Positions 1 to 7,717 are shown, numbered from the stretch's first letter. The stretch: 25,450 bases of DNA from DATBED01 sp035480695 (GCA_035480695.1 DATIHM010000073.1:1-25450), one strand, 5' to 3'. A program made the numbers and translations. The notes: generated from the letters alone by a model not told the origin.

Positions 1-673
1 CTTGTTCTTGCTTTTCCCATTCGGCGTAGGCAGCTTTGTGCTCCCAGACGTTCAGGTTTTGCCATAAAGTAAGGAAAATGAAATCTTCTCGTAGTGTTCC
101 CTCTTCGAATTCAGGAGTTTCATCTGCCGGGTATTCTTTGCCAAGTACAGTTACTTTGGCAACCGGGCCAATTCCATCAGTAGCAGTAACCGTCATTTTT
201 TTGTTACGGAAACTGAATGGCGCAAGCTTTTCACCCTTGCTCAGGTAAAAACCTTCTAGCCGATCGTTTTTGCGGGATTGCCCAAACTCTACTAGATAGC
301 CTGGCCGATTATCAATGGCCGGCCGAGCACACCAATATTCACTCCCTTTTGCCGTTTCAAAAATAATGCGCCAATCGTCGCTTTCAAAATCCACGTATTC
401 GGAAAGGTCAAGTTGCGAGCCATAGTGGCCATTGATTTCAATGGCGGTTTGGACGTTGCCTTCTTTGTCAGCAGGATAATGAACAAGTGCGACGTGCGGC
501 TCAAGAGTTTCACTAGTAGACACTTCCTCCGAAGTTGCCATAGAAGTATGGCCAATGCTCGCCACAACTTCGCCAGAAAGGACTCTTGCGATGCGCTCCT
601 CTTCAACAAGCCGCGCGAACTCATTAGAAGAGTCGGCTGCACTAGGGGTGTTCTGAATCTCGCCCACAGACAT
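1..673 (-). CDS. Hypothetical protein, C-terminus cut by window edge
   Basis: An open frame of at least 224 codons runs from an ATG at 671-673 off the left edge, so the C-terminus is missing. I do not recognise the family. It has no signal peptide or membrane segment. The N-terminus is acidic and Ser/Thr-rich (starts MSVGEIQNTPSAADSS). A more structured part follows from about residue 58, with aromatic and charged residues (for example YVDFESDDWRIIFETAKGSEY) that suggest a soluble beta-rich domain. A competing minus-strand frame at 292-693 gives a low-complexity Leu/Arg/Lys-rich protein and is a shadow. No Shine-Dalgarno precedes the ATG, but a near-consensus promoter lies just upstream, so the mRNA is probably almost leaderless. 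The frame choice is confident; the function is unknown. Confidence 0.72.
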   Translation of the reverse strand, partial: MSVGEIQNTPSAADSSNEFARLVEEERIARVLSGEVVASIGHTSMATSEEVSTSETLEPHVALVHYPADKEGNVQTAIEINGHYGSQLDLSEYVDFESDDWRIIFETAKGSEYWCARPAIDNRPGYLVEFGQSRKNDRLEGFYLSKGEKLAPFSFRNKKMTVTATDGIGPVAKVTVLGKEYPADETPEFEEGTLREDFIFLTLWQNLNVWEHKAAYAEWEKQEQ

Positions 674-683
674 AGTGGAACAT

Positions 684-712
684 ATATTACCAAAGTTTTT
701 GATTTTTGTCAA
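684..712 (-). promoter_or_regulatory. Near-consensus sigma70-type promoter
   Basis: On the minus strand TTGACA (707-712) is followed by a 17-nt spacer and TAATAT (684-689), preceded by TGG (extended -10). The -10 ends 10 nt before the ATG at 673, leaving a predicted leader of only a few nucleotides. It sits right after the stop codon of the upstream surface-protein gene, so the downstream gene has its own promoter. Confidence 0.75.
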
Positions 713-728
713 CTATGGTGTGCGGTGG

Positions 729-1718
729 CTATGCGGCCAGCTTGCGGCGCAAGAACATGTCGTAGGCGAAGGTGCCTAGAAGGGTGACTCCGGTAAACAA
801 GCCGATCATGCCGCCGATAGTTGCCGGGCCGGTGTTGACCAGGCTGGTCGGAGCGGCTGATGTCGTGACCGGGGCAGCACTGGTTGTAACTGCTGGTGTT
901 ACCGCTTGGGTCTGGGCTGCAGATGTATTGGAGGCCGTTCCGCCCGTACCGGCGCTGGCCGCGACATTGGCTGACTGTGACTGCGTCTGGCTCTGGGCCG
1001 GAGCAGCTGGAGTGGCCGGTGGTGCCGGCGTCTGAGTCTGGTTCTGGACGACTGTCGTGTTGGTGCTGCAGTTCCCGCCCTGCGAAGCTACCGCCGTGGT
1101 GGTGTTCGAAACGCCCCCGCTACAGACGTTGTTCGTGGTGGTCGTGGCCGGCGGAGTAGGCGTCGGTGCCGGAGGTGTCGGTGTTGGAGCCGGCGGAGTT
1201 GGAGTGGGTGGAGGCGTCGGCGCCTGGCAAACCCCGTTACTGACCTGCAAGAAACCGATCACCTGGTCCGGGCTGAAGTTCGCATCGCCAGTGGCGCTCC
1301 GCGGGTTGCTCCCCAGCAGCAAATCCACCTGGAAACTACAGCTATTGTCGACCATGACCGACAGGCTGTGCGTGCCCGGGCCGAGCGTGAACGTCCGGCT
1401 GGTCACGAACTGCTGGTTCTGGAAAGGCCTGAAGTTCGGGCTGCCGATGGGCGCCTTCCACGAAGATAAGGTCACAGTTTCCATACAGCTGGCCGGGCCA
1501 TTCACTTGAACCTGCGTGGTTGCCGTGTTGCCGCTAATTGTGAAGGCGCTCCGTAGTGGCATCAAGCCTTCTACGCTACACCCCATACCGCCGTTATTGA
1601 AGGCGGTCGCCCCCGCGCTGCCGAACGAGCTCAAGCCAATGGCCAGTGCTGAGCCGATGGTTAATAATGTCGCGAATGCCAAGCGAACCGAATCCCCGAA
1701 TCTTCTGACCTGTCCCAT
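729..1718 (-). CDS. Secreted Pro/Thr-rich surface protein with LVNTG sorting-like tail
   Basis: A 329-residue protein with a classic surface layout. A basic N-terminus (MGQVRRFG) and a hydrophobic segment at about 12-36 end in SAGA, a likely signal peptidase site. An extracellular domain with cysteines near 47, 78, 127 and 164 follows. Next come a Pro-Thr stretch (about 166-190), a Ser/Thr/Ala/Gln-rich low-complexity region, and then LVNTG (293-297), a hydrophobic helix (about 300-318) and the basic end FLRRKLAA. This tail matches the layout of sortase substrates (LPxTG-type), with Val in place of Pro. Anchoring to the envelope is therefore inferred. No sortase lies in this window; if the tail is not processed, it simply anchors the protein in the membrane. 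A GAGGGGG Shine-Dalgarno lies 4-5 nt before the ATG. Confidence 0.85.
   Translation of the reverse strand: MGQVRRFGDSVRLAFATLLTIGSALAIGLSSFGSAGATAFNNGGMGCSVEGLMPLRSAFTISGNTATTQVQVNGPASCMETVTLSSWKAPIGSPNFRPFQNQQFVTSRTFTLGPGTHSLSVMVDNSCSFQVDLLLGSNPRSATGDANFSPDQVIGFLQVSNGVCQAPTPPPTPTPPAPTPTPPAPTPTPPATTTTNNVCSGGVSNTTTAVASQGGNCSTNTTVVQNQTQTPAPPATPAAPAQSQTQSQSANVAASAGTGGTASNTSAAQTQAVTPAVTTSAAPVTTSAAPTSLVNTGPATIGGMIGLFTGVTLLGTFAYDMFLRRKLAA
1149..1223 (-). repeat. Tandem Pro-Thr codon repeat inside the surface protein gene
   Basis: This stretch encodes tandem APTPTPP-like units (residues about 166-190), visible on the plus strand as repeated GGXGTXGGXGXXGGXG. It is a rigid extracellular stalk, and the DNA is prone to slippage, so its length may vary between strains. 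Confidence 0.8.
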
Positions 1719-1793
1719 AGAACCCCCTCTATGCTTATGCTATTCGCACACAGCATGACGCCAAAGTCGCCAGGGAGTCAACGAAATATTTTA

Positions 1794-3248
1794 CTAAGCT
1801 GGCGGAACAGCAAGTTTACTTTTGTTCAAAGTGAAGCCGAAAGTACTGCCCTTGCCCTCGTGGCTGTCGAAAATTATGGTGCCGTGCTGGGCGATTACGA
1901 CTTTTTTGGCCATGAAGAGGCCGAGCCCTGTACCGTCGGGCCGGGCTTTGCGGGCGTTGGCCGCGCGGTAAAACTTAGTGAAGAGGTGGGCTTTTTCGCT
2001 GTGAGGCACGCCGATGCCGTTGTCTTCGACCCGCAGCTGGATTGCCGTCGCCTTGTCTTCAAGCGCTACCTTGATACGCCCGCCGCTCGGCGTGTAATAG
2101 ATGGCGTTGTCGACGAAGTTCATGATGACCTGGCGGGTCTTGGTGTCGTCAAGCATCAATGTCGGGAAATCTTTGGGCTTCTTATAAACCAGTTTCAGCT
2201 GGCGGACTTCGGCCGCGTCTTTCAGTTGCGCTAGTTCCTGTTCGACCATATCGGCCAAGTTGACCGGCACCGGCTCCATGACGAATTTACCGGTGCGCAG
2301 GCGCGACACGTTCAACAGGTCGGCGATGATGTAAACCATGCGCTGCGAACTGCTGAAGGCCTGGCTGAGCAACTTGTGTTGCTGCTCTGAAATTTCGCCG
2401 GAATCGCCTTCCAGCACCATGCTGATGTAACCCTTCACGCTGGTCAATGGCGTGCGCAACTGATGGCTGGCCATGCTGATGAAGTCGTCTTTGGCCTCGT
2501 CGAGCGCCATAAGTTTGGAGTTCGACTCCTTCAGCTGCTTCAAAACGCGCTGGTTCTCTTCGAACAGCAATTTGTTATCGAGAGCCACGCCGATGCTTTC
2601 GCTCAGCCGGTCCATCAGCCGCGTGTCGGCCTCGCTAAGCTGTGACATCGGCGACAGGAAACCGACCACTAACACGCCGGCGATTTGCCGCCTGGCGACC
2701 AGCTTCATTACGAAGAGCGTTTTTAGCGGCAGGGCGCCGCGCTTGCGTTTAACGTCGCTTTTCGAATATCCCAGGAACCGCGCCACGTTTGCGTCGGATA
2801 GTGACTCCAGATCAATCATGTCGGTGCTGGTGAATTGGTCAAACCAGGGATAAGTCAGCTTGACGTGGAGCGGCTTGTCAAATACCAGTTCGGTCTGGAT
2901 GTCTTTGCCGAGCCCGACACCGGTGCTGCTGCCATAAAGTACCAGCTCGTCTTTGGAATGCGCCGAGCGTGTCAGCAAACCAACGAACGGGTAGTCAGTT
3001 GCCTGGGTGATGGCTTGGGTGATGTGCTCGCAGACCATTTTGAGCGAGGCGTGCGATTCTAGCACCAGCGCATCAATCGTGCGCAGCAGGGTCAGTGTCT
3101 TGTTGGTTTCGGCCAGCTCGCGGTTGCGCCGGTACATCTCGCCGGTGATGTGCTCGAGGTCGCGCTCCAGCTGGCGGCGTTTTTGGAAGGGCACCTTGAG
3201 CAGACTTTCAGCGGCTTGCTCTTTTTCCACCTCTATATCTTCAGGCAT
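1794..3248 (-). CDS. Soluble GAF-domain sensor histidine kinase
   Basis: A 484-residue two-component kinase. A charged, probably coiled-coil N-terminus (about 20-58) leads into a GAF-like domain (about 55-228). A second helical linker (229-255) is followed by the phosphoacceptor domain with H262 in MASHQLRTPLTS. The catalytic ATPase domain has the N box NFVDNAIYYTP (N381), G1 box DNGIGV (409-414), F box FTKFYR and G2 box GTGLGL (439-444). All key residues are present, so it should be active. There is no transmembrane segment, which is unusual, but a membrane protein is encoded two genes upstream in the same apparent operon (3542-4402). The start is the ATG at 3248, 13 nt after the preceding stop, with TAGG as a weak Shine-Dalgarno. 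No response regulator follows; the nearest is the CheY-like gene at 6027. Confidence 0.95.
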   Translation of the reverse strand: MPEDIEVEKEQAAESLLKVPFQKRRQLERDLEHITGEMYRRNRELAETNKTLTLLRTIDALVLESHASLKMVCEHITQAITQATDYPFVGLLTRSAHSKDELVLYGSSTGVGLGKDIQTELVFDKPLHVKLTYPWFDQFTSTDMIDLESLSDANVARFLGYSKSDVKRKRGALPLKTLFVMKLVARRQIAGVLVVGFLSPMSQLSEADTRLMDRLSESIGVALDNKLLFEENQRVLKQLKESNSKLMALDEAKDDFISMASHQLRTPLTSVKGYISMVLEGDSGEISEQQHKLLSQAFSSSQRMVYIIADLLNVSRLRTGKFVMEPVPVNLADMVEQELAQLKDAAEVRQLKLVYKKPKDFPTLMLDDTKTRQVIMNFVDNAIYYTPSGGRIKVALEDKATAIQLRVEDNGIGVPHSEKAHLFTKFYRAANARKARPDGTGLGLFMAKKVVIAQHGTIIFDSHEGKGSTFGFTLNKSKLAVPPA

Positions 3249-3261
3249 AGTCGCCTACCCG

Positions 3262-3549
3262 CTACTTAAGCGCCTCGGGCAGCTGGCCGCTGGGTACCTG
3301 TCCGAGCAAGGGGGCGGCGGCCTCTTTGGACACCTCTTTGGAAATCTGGCCGAAAAGCTCTTGATAAACATCGACGAGCGCGTTGACGGTCTGCACTTTG
3401 TCGCCGTCGATGTCGACCTCTTTTTTGTCCCAGTCAATCTTGAGATGCGGCACGCGCTGGGCCTGCTCGATCGCCACCGGGCCGATGATGGCTTCTTGCG
3501 CCTTGATGATTTTGACCACTATCTGCCCAAAAACATCCATCTTAGACAT
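3262..3549 (-). CDS. Small unknown protein between membrane sensor and kinase genes
   Basis: A 95-residue soluble protein starting MSKMDVFGQIVVKIIKAQ and ending GQVPSGQLPEALK. I do not recognise the family. It seems to have an amphipathic N-terminal helix, a short strand pair around LKIDWDKKEVDIDGDKV, and a C-terminal helix (NALVDVYQELFGQISKEVSK). The chosen ATG (3549) overlaps the stop of the upstream membrane-protein gene by 8 nt, and the kinase gene begins 13 nt after its stop. This tight packing suggests all three products work together, perhaps with this protein as a coupling or regulatory subunit (inference). The alternative start MDVFGQ at 3540 is also plausible. Longer versions starting near 3582 would run well into the upstream gene and look less likely. 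Confidence 0.75.
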   Translation of the reverse strand: MSKMDVFGQIVVKIIKAQEAIIGPVAIEQAQRVPHLKIDWDKKEVDIDGDKVQTVNALVDVYQELFGQISKEVSKEAAAPLLGQVPSGQLPEALK

Positions 3550-4402
3550 CCACTTTATTAGTAGTTTGCAGCGGAGGAGCACTGTTCACAGGAAGCCCAG
3601 GCCGATTCTGTATATGCTTGTAAGCTACGTGGAACCTGATAAGGGCGGTTGTCATGGCAAAGTACGCAATAAGATAGAAAAGGTCGGCAAATTTTCCTGA
3701 CAGATAAGTACCACGGCTGCTTTGGTAAACAAAAGTGAAGTCAGATATATACTGAATAACTAGGGCAAGCAAGACGAGCAAAATGGCCGGCCTTAACATT
3801 CCCCCCAAAGCCTTCCTCGAAAGCAAAAAGGCGACTATAGCTATAGAGATGTATATAGCCTCTCCTACAGGATACCCAACGTCTAAGAAGACAGTTAATG
3901 GCTTTGAAGTATCGTAGTGATGATTGTGCAGAAGGATCGAATAAGAAGCAACTAATAGCACTAACGGTAACACTGTGGCAATAAACTTATAAGACTTCTT
4001 CTGTTTTAAAGAATACTTTACGCCAGCCGCTCTCGCCAAGAAAAAGGCAGCTGCAATATAGAAGAGCACGCTGCCAAAATATGCCACGTCACCCCAAGAT
4101 GGATAGGGTATCTGTATCTTGGCACCGTAGATATAATAAGTATAGATTAATTGTCCTGCCTCCTGTGCAAGAAGACTTAGAGAAAATAACGTTAATGCCC
4201 TGCCTAAGACCGTCTTAAAGCCTCCCCATTTCTTTGCAGCAGCAAAACCAATAACTGCACCTATCAGTGCCACTGAACCGTAGGTACCCCCGAACCATTG
4301 TACGGACGTTCCTTGTTTAGTAACTACATGCTGGAAGCTTATCCACCATGCGACAAACGCTAAAAAAATTACCGTGACAAGGATTTGAAGCTTGTTTTTC
4401 AT
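3542..4402 (-). CDS. Eight-helix membrane protein, sensor-like
   Basis: A 286-residue integral membrane protein with about eight hydrophobic segments and a short polar C-terminus (ending PPLQTTNKVDV). The fourth segment region, PYPSWGDVAYFGSVLFYI, resembles the membrane-sensor modules often found N-terminal to diguanylate cyclase or kinase domains; here no output domain is attached. The kinase encoded two genes downstream lacks membrane segments, so the two may form a split sensor (inference). The start at ATG 4402 (MKNKLQILVTV) is preferred over the longer frame from 4468, because a strong promoter (TTGACA-16-CATAAT) lies inside the extra segment. The gene is visibly more AT-rich than the two genes that follow it, hinting at a separate origin. 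Confidence 0.85.
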   Translation of the reverse strand: MKNKLQILVTVIFLAFVAWWISFQHVVTKQGTSVQWFGGTYGSVALIGAVIGFAAAKKWGGFKTVLGRALTLFSLSLLAQEAGQLIYTYYIYGAKIQIPYPSWGDVAYFGSVLFYIAAAFFLARAAGVKYSLKQKKSYKFIATVLPLVLLVASYSILLHNHHYDTSKPLTVFLDVGYPVGEAIYISIAIVAFLLSRKALGGMLRPAILLVLLALVIQYISDFTFVYQSSRGTYLSGKFADLFYLIAYFAMTTALIRFHVAYKHIQNRPGLPVNSAPPLQTTNKVDV

Positions 4403-4427
4403 TTTGATTTGTAAAGCCTTCCCTCTA

Positions 4428-4455
4428 ATTATGCTTGTAAGCTCCTCAATGTCAA
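4428..4455 (-). promoter_or_regulatory. Promoter of the membrane sensor/kinase operon
   Basis: Minus-strand TTGACA (4450-4455), 16-nt spacer, CATAAT (4428-4433). The predicted transcription start is near 4421, leaving about 19 nt of leader with GGAAGG before the ATG at 4402. It is back to back with the promoter at 4468-4495. Confidence 0.7.
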
Positions 4456-4467
4456 GAAGCGATAGCA

Positions 4468-4495
4468 TTTACATACTAATGGCTTAATCTATACT
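4468..4495 (+). promoter_or_regulatory. Promoter of the DUF2156 gene
   Basis: TTTACA (4468-4473), 16-nt spacer, TATACT (4490-4495). The -10 ends 7 nt before the second of two adjacent ATGs (4503), so a transcript starting about 4502-4503 would be leaderless with that ATG. Confidence 0.7.
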
Positions 4496-4502
4496 GGAAA
4501 TG

Positions 4503-5438
4503 ATGATAGCCTCTTTTCCAAATTTCACGCCTTTGACGCTTGATGACAGAGAGGAATATGAGCGATTCGTACAGTCTTACCCTCCCTTTTCAGACATTTC
4601 ATTTGCCACCTTGCATATCTGGTGGAATTTAGAAGGCAAGCTTGAGGTTTGTGAACTGAATGGTAATCTGATTATCAGTTACTACCAGTCATTCGATGAG
4701 TTAAATTCTGGGCTTAGTCTGGTTGGTCAAAATAGAGTGGATGAATCCGTCAAAATTCTTCTTGAGCATCAGAAAAAAGTCGGTTATCCAGTAAGATTGG
4801 TCCACGTGCCTCAGTTCGTAGTAGACAAGCTCGAGTTTCGAGACGGACTTGATATAGAAGAAGAGCTTGATTACAACGAATATATTTTGGATAGCCAGGC
4901 TTTGGCCAGCCTTGAGAACCCCATCCATGGTAGAACTCGAAGAAAAGTAAAGCGTTTTCTGCGTGAGGTTGAGAATCGGAAAGTTGAGATTAAGGAATTG
5001 GACACTTCTACTCCAGAGGCAAGAGACCAAATTCTAAAATCCATATTGAGCTGGGAGACCAATCGCAGCTCAGATAACGATCCCCATCAAACCGAACACC
5101 ATGCCATTAAAAAAACATTGTCTCAGTCACCGCAACTGGGAATTAAGAACTTAGGTTTATATATAGATGAAAACCTCTGCGCGGTATTTTTATATCACAC
5201 TTCTCATGACAAGCAATACTACATTATGAATCACCTTAAGGTAGATTACAGCATTCCATTTATTTTTGATTACATGACGCATACTATTGCCGATAGGGCA
5301 GTTCGAGAAAATATTAATTTCTTAAACATGGAAATGGATCTCGGCATTGAAAACCTTCGTCGCCATAAATTAGGCTTAAGGCCGGTCGATTTTTTTAGAA
5401 AGTACACGATTTCCCAAATCGTCAATAAACTATTGTAG
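4503..5438 (+). CDS. DUF2156 / LPG-synthase C-terminal-like GNAT protein
   Basis: A 311-residue soluble protein matching the DUF2156 family, related to the C-terminal domain of lysyl-phosphatidylglycerol synthase (tandem GNAT-like folds). The hallmarks are the N-terminal PLTLDDREEYERFVQSYPP...SFATLHIWW and the C-terminal NMEMDLGIENLRRHKLGLRP followed by FFRKYTI. Family members are thought to transfer acyl or aminoacyl groups, with the LPG synthases acting on membrane lipid; no membrane domain is fused here, so the substrate is open. Two ATGs are adjacent (4500, 4503); the second fits the promoter spacing better. Its AT-rich composition resembles the divergent membrane-protein gene and differs from the genes beyond 5484. 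Confidence 0.85.
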   Translation: MIASFPNFTPLTLDDREEYERFVQSYPPFSDISFATLHIWWNLEGKLEVCELNGNLIISYYQSFDELNSGLSLVGQNRVDESVKILLEHQKKVGYPVRLVHVPQFVVDKLEFRDGLDIEEELDYNEYILDSQALASLENPIHGRTRRKVKRFLREVENRKVEIKELDTSTPEARDQILKSILSWETNRSSDNDPHQTEHHAIKKTLSQSPQLGIKNLGLYIDENLCAVFLYHTSHDKQYYIMNHLKVDYSIPFIFDYMTHTIADRAVRENINFLNMEMDLGIENLRRHKLGLRPVDFFRKYTISQIVNKLL

Positions 5439-5459
5439 CTCAAGGGTTTATGTTATAGT
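5433..5459 (+). promoter_or_regulatory. Promoter of pdaD
   Basis: An extended -10, TGT-TATAGT (5451-5459), with a possible TTGTAG -35 (5433-5438) overlapping the preceding stop codon. Unlike many genes here it leaves a leader of about 17 nt, with AAGGAAA as Shine-Dalgarno before the ATG at 5484. Confidence 0.6.
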
Positions 5460-5483
5460 GGGCATGAGTTAAGGAAAATAAAA

Positions 5484-6008
5484 ATGCAAATACAAGTTTC
5501 GCAAGGCGTTGGCATTGGCCCGACAGAGCTTTCCGCCTTCGACCAAGCGCTGGTCCACGCTGGCGTCGCCAATTTCAACCTGATTTATCTGAGTTCCGTG
5601 TTGCCGCCCGACAGCGAGGTGGTCGTTGCAGAGCGCCCAAAACATCCTGAGGGAGACTGGGGTGATCGGCTTTATGTCGTCATGGCCCAGAAACGCACCT
5701 CGCAACGTAACCAGGAGGTTTGGGCCGGCATCGGCTGGATGCAAGACCCCAAAACCGGCCAGGGCTTGCTTGTCGAGCACGAAGGGAACAGCGAAACAGA
5801 GGTACGCGAGGACATCAACCATAGTCTCATCGCCCTATCCCGCAATCGCAACATGCAATTCGGCACGCCCCGCATGCACGTTGTCGGCTCCAAATGTACC
5901 GATCTGCCGACCTGCGCGCTTGTGGTGGCCGTATTTGAATCATCCACCTGGCGCGGCCTGCGCAACGACAACAAGAAGCTGGCCAGCCTCAGGCTTGGTC
6001 GATCCTAA
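5484..6008 (+). CDS. pdaD: Pyruvoyl-dependent arginine decarboxylase
   Basis: A 174-residue protein of the PvlArgDC family, which converts arginine to agmatine and CO2, the first step of one polyamine route. The N-terminal GVGIGPTELSAFDQALVHAG and the self-cleavage site YLSSVLPP are diagnostic. By family knowledge the chain breaks between S37 and S38, and S38 becomes the pyruvoyl cofactor at the new N-terminus of the larger subunit. Later family-like segments include EVWAGIGWMQDP. The length is normal for the family, which is best known from Archaea. Start: ATG 5484 with AAGGAAA 7 nt upstream. No agmatinase, agmatine deiminase or spermidine synthase is nearby, so the fate of agmatine is unknown. 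An acid-consuming role is an alternative. Confidence 0.93.
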   Translation: MQIQVSQGVGIGPTELSAFDQALVHAGVANFNLIYLSSVLPPDSEVVVAERPKHPEGDWGDRLYVVMAQKRTSQRNQEVWAGIGWMQDPKTGQGLLVEHEGNSETEVREDINHSLIALSRNRNMQFGTPRMHVVGSKCTDLPTCALVVAVFESSTWRGLRNDNKKLASLRLGRS

Positions 6009-6020
6009 ATAGGCTATAAT
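5995..6020 (+). promoter_or_regulatory. Leaderless-type promoter of the response regulator-murD unit
   Basis: Consensus TATAAT (6015-6020) ends 6 nt before the ATG at 6027. The only -35 candidate, TTGGTC (5995-6000), has a short 14-nt spacer. The promoter overlaps the end of pdaD, and no Shine-Dalgarno fits. Confidence 0.7.
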
Positions 6021-6026
6021 CTAGCT

Positions 6027-6389
6027 ATGCCCAAAATCGCCATAATTGAGGACGACCAGGCTATTTCCCAGATGTACCGCTTCAAGTTCGAAGCGGAGGG
6101 ATTTACTGTCGAGACGGCCGAAAACGGCAAGCTGGGGCTCGAGCTGGCAGAATCGATGCGTCCCGATATCATCCTGTTGGATCTGATGATGCCGGAAATA
6201 ACCGGCGACGAAATGCTGGCCAAACTGCGAGCAACCGACTGGGGCAAGCAAACCAAAGTCATCATTTTGACCAACATGGGCGAACAGGAAATCCCCGATG
6301 AAGTGCACAAACTTGGCGTTGACGGTGTAATCCTGAAAGCCGACATGACACCGCGCCAGGTCGCCGAGATGGTAAAAAAGACTTTATGA
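6027..6389 (+). CDS. Single-domain CheY-like response regulator
   Basis: A 120-residue receiver domain with no output domain. The acidic pocket is E8-D9-D10, the phosphorylation site is D52 in LLDLMMP, the switch residue is T82 (IILTN) and the conserved lysine is K104 (ILKAD). All essential residues are present. It must act by protein-protein contact or as a phosphorelay intermediate. Its stop overlaps the start of murD by 4 nt (ATGA), so the two are translationally coupled. That pairs phosphosignalling with a peptidoglycan enzyme, an unusual link. The orphan GAF kinase at 1794-3248 is a candidate partner (inference from proximity only). Confidence 0.95.
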   Translation: MPKIAIIEDDQAISQMYRFKFEAEGFTVETAENGKLGLELAESMRPDIILLDLMMPEITGDEMLAKLRATDWGKQTKVIILTNMGEQEIPDEVHKLGVDGVILKADMTPRQVAEMVKKTL

Positions 6390-7717
6390 AAATCGCGCTG
6401 CTGGGTTTTGACGTCGAAGGGCGCTCGTCTTTCGAGTACTTCAAGTCCCAGGGACACGAGCTTACAGTGCGCGACCAGAACCCTCAGGTCGAGATGCCTG
6501 ACGGGGTCGAATCGGTCCTGGGCGAAAATTACCTAGATGATCTAGACCAATTCGACCTGCTGGTGCGCACCGCCGGTTTGCAGCCTCAGAAAATCCTCGA
6601 AAAAAATCCTGATGTCGGCGACAAAATCACGACGCACATGAATGAGTTTTTCAAAGCCCGTCCGACCAAAAATATCATAGGAATAACCGGCACGAAAGGT
6701 AAAGGCACCACCAGCACGTTGATTGCCAAGATACTCGAGGCCGACGGTAAACATGTTAAGTTAGGCGGCAACATCGGGGTGCCTCCCCTGGATTTTCTGC
6801 ATGAACTTAAAGAAGACTCATGGGTCGTGCTGGAATTGTCGAGTTTCCAGCTGATTGACATTGAATATTCGCCACACATAGCCGTGTGTCTGATGGTTGT
6901 GCCTGAGCACCTCAACTGGCACCCCGACATCAACGATTACACCCTTGCGAAAACCCAGCTGTTCGCCCACCAGTCGGCTGAGGATTGCGCCATTTACTTC
7001 GCCGATAACGAATTGTCAGTGCTGATCGCAACCGCCAGCCATGGCAAAAAGGTACCTTACTTTGCCCCGCCAGGTGCCTATGTGAATGGCGACTCCATCG
7101 TGATTGACGACCAGGTCGTGTGCCGGATAGCCGAACTTAAGCTTTTTGGCGAGCACAACTGGCAGAACGTTTGCGCAGCGGTGACAGCTGGCTGGCAAGT
7201 TACCCGGAATCTAGGTGCCTTCAAATCGGCCCTGATCAGTTTCAGCGGATTAGAACACCGGCTGGAGTTGGTGCGTGAACTCGACGGCGTCAGTTATTAC
7301 GACGACAGTTTCGGAACCACTCCCGAAACGGCCATCGTCGCGCTCAATTCGTTCGAGCAGCCAAAGGTGGCAATTTTGGGCGGCTCAGACAAGGGCGCCG
7401 ATTTTAGCGAACTCGCAAGGGTGGTCAAAGACAGCAATGTACGGCAGGTCATTCTGGTCGGCAACACAGCGAATCCTGACTACACAAGTGCCGGGCCCAA
7501 ACTGGAGAAGGCCTTGCACGACCAAGGTTACGATACAATTACTTCACTTGTTAAGTCAGGCAAAACCAGCATGGAAGAGATTGTCAGAGCCGCTCGGGCT
7601 GCGGCAAAAGAGGGCGACGTGGTGCTGCTTTCGGCCGCATGCGCCAGCTTCGACATTTTTGATAATTACAAACAGCGCGGTGAGCTGTTCAAGCAAGCTG
7701 TTCAAGCACTCGCTTGA
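6386..7717 (+). CDS. murD: UDP-N-acetylmuramoylalanine--D-glutamate ligase
   Basis: A 443-residue Mur ligase that adds D-glutamate to UDP-MurNAc-L-alanine in the cytoplasm, using ATP. The N-terminal Rossmann-like domain starts MKIALLGFDVEGRSS. The central ATPase domain has the P-loop GTKGKGTT (102-109), LELSSFQL, and the HLNWHPDINDY segment typical of MurD. The C-terminal domain carries SGLEHRLE, YYDDSFGTTPE, ILGGSDKGADF and LLSAACASFDIFDNYKQRG, all standard. Length is normal. The start overlaps the regulator stop (ATGA). The 3' end overlaps the convergent murI gene by 29 nt. MurI supplies the D-glutamate that MurD consumes. Confidence 0.97.
   Translation: MKIALLGFDVEGRSSFEYFKSQGHELTVRDQNPQVEMPDGVESVLGENYLDDLDQFDLLVRTAGLQPQKILEKNPDVGDKITTHMNEFFKARPTKNIIGITGTKGKGTTSTLIAKILEADGKHVKLGGNIGVPPLDFLHELKEDSWVVLELSSFQLIDIEYSPHIAVCLMVVPEHLNWHPDINDYTLAKTQLFAHQSAEDCAIYFADNELSVLIATASHGKKVPYFAPPGAYVNGDSIVIDDQVVCRIAELKLFGEHNWQNVCAAVTAGWQVTRNLGAFKSALISFSGLEHRLELVRELDGVSYYDDSFGTTPETAIVALNSFEQPKVAILGGSDKGADFSELARVVKDSNVRQVILVGNTANPDYTSAGPKLEKALHDQGYDTITSLVKSGKTSMEEIVRAARAAAKEGDVVLLSAACASFDIFDNYKQRGELFKQAVQALA

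Noticed and set aside
292..693. Minus-strand frame of 133 codons at the left edge
   Set aside because: Its product is low-complexity Leu/Arg/Lys-rich; the adjacent frame from 673 stays open to the edge, has normal composition and a strong promoter.
1149..1223. Repeated GGNGTNGGNG DNA pattern as a possible CRISPR or regulatory repeat
   Set aside because: It is in frame and encodes a Pro-Thr stalk; there are no spacers.
4403..4468. N-terminal extension of the membrane protein from ATG 4468
   Set aside because: The extra segment contains a full TTGACA-16-CATAAT promoter, so the shorter start is better supported.
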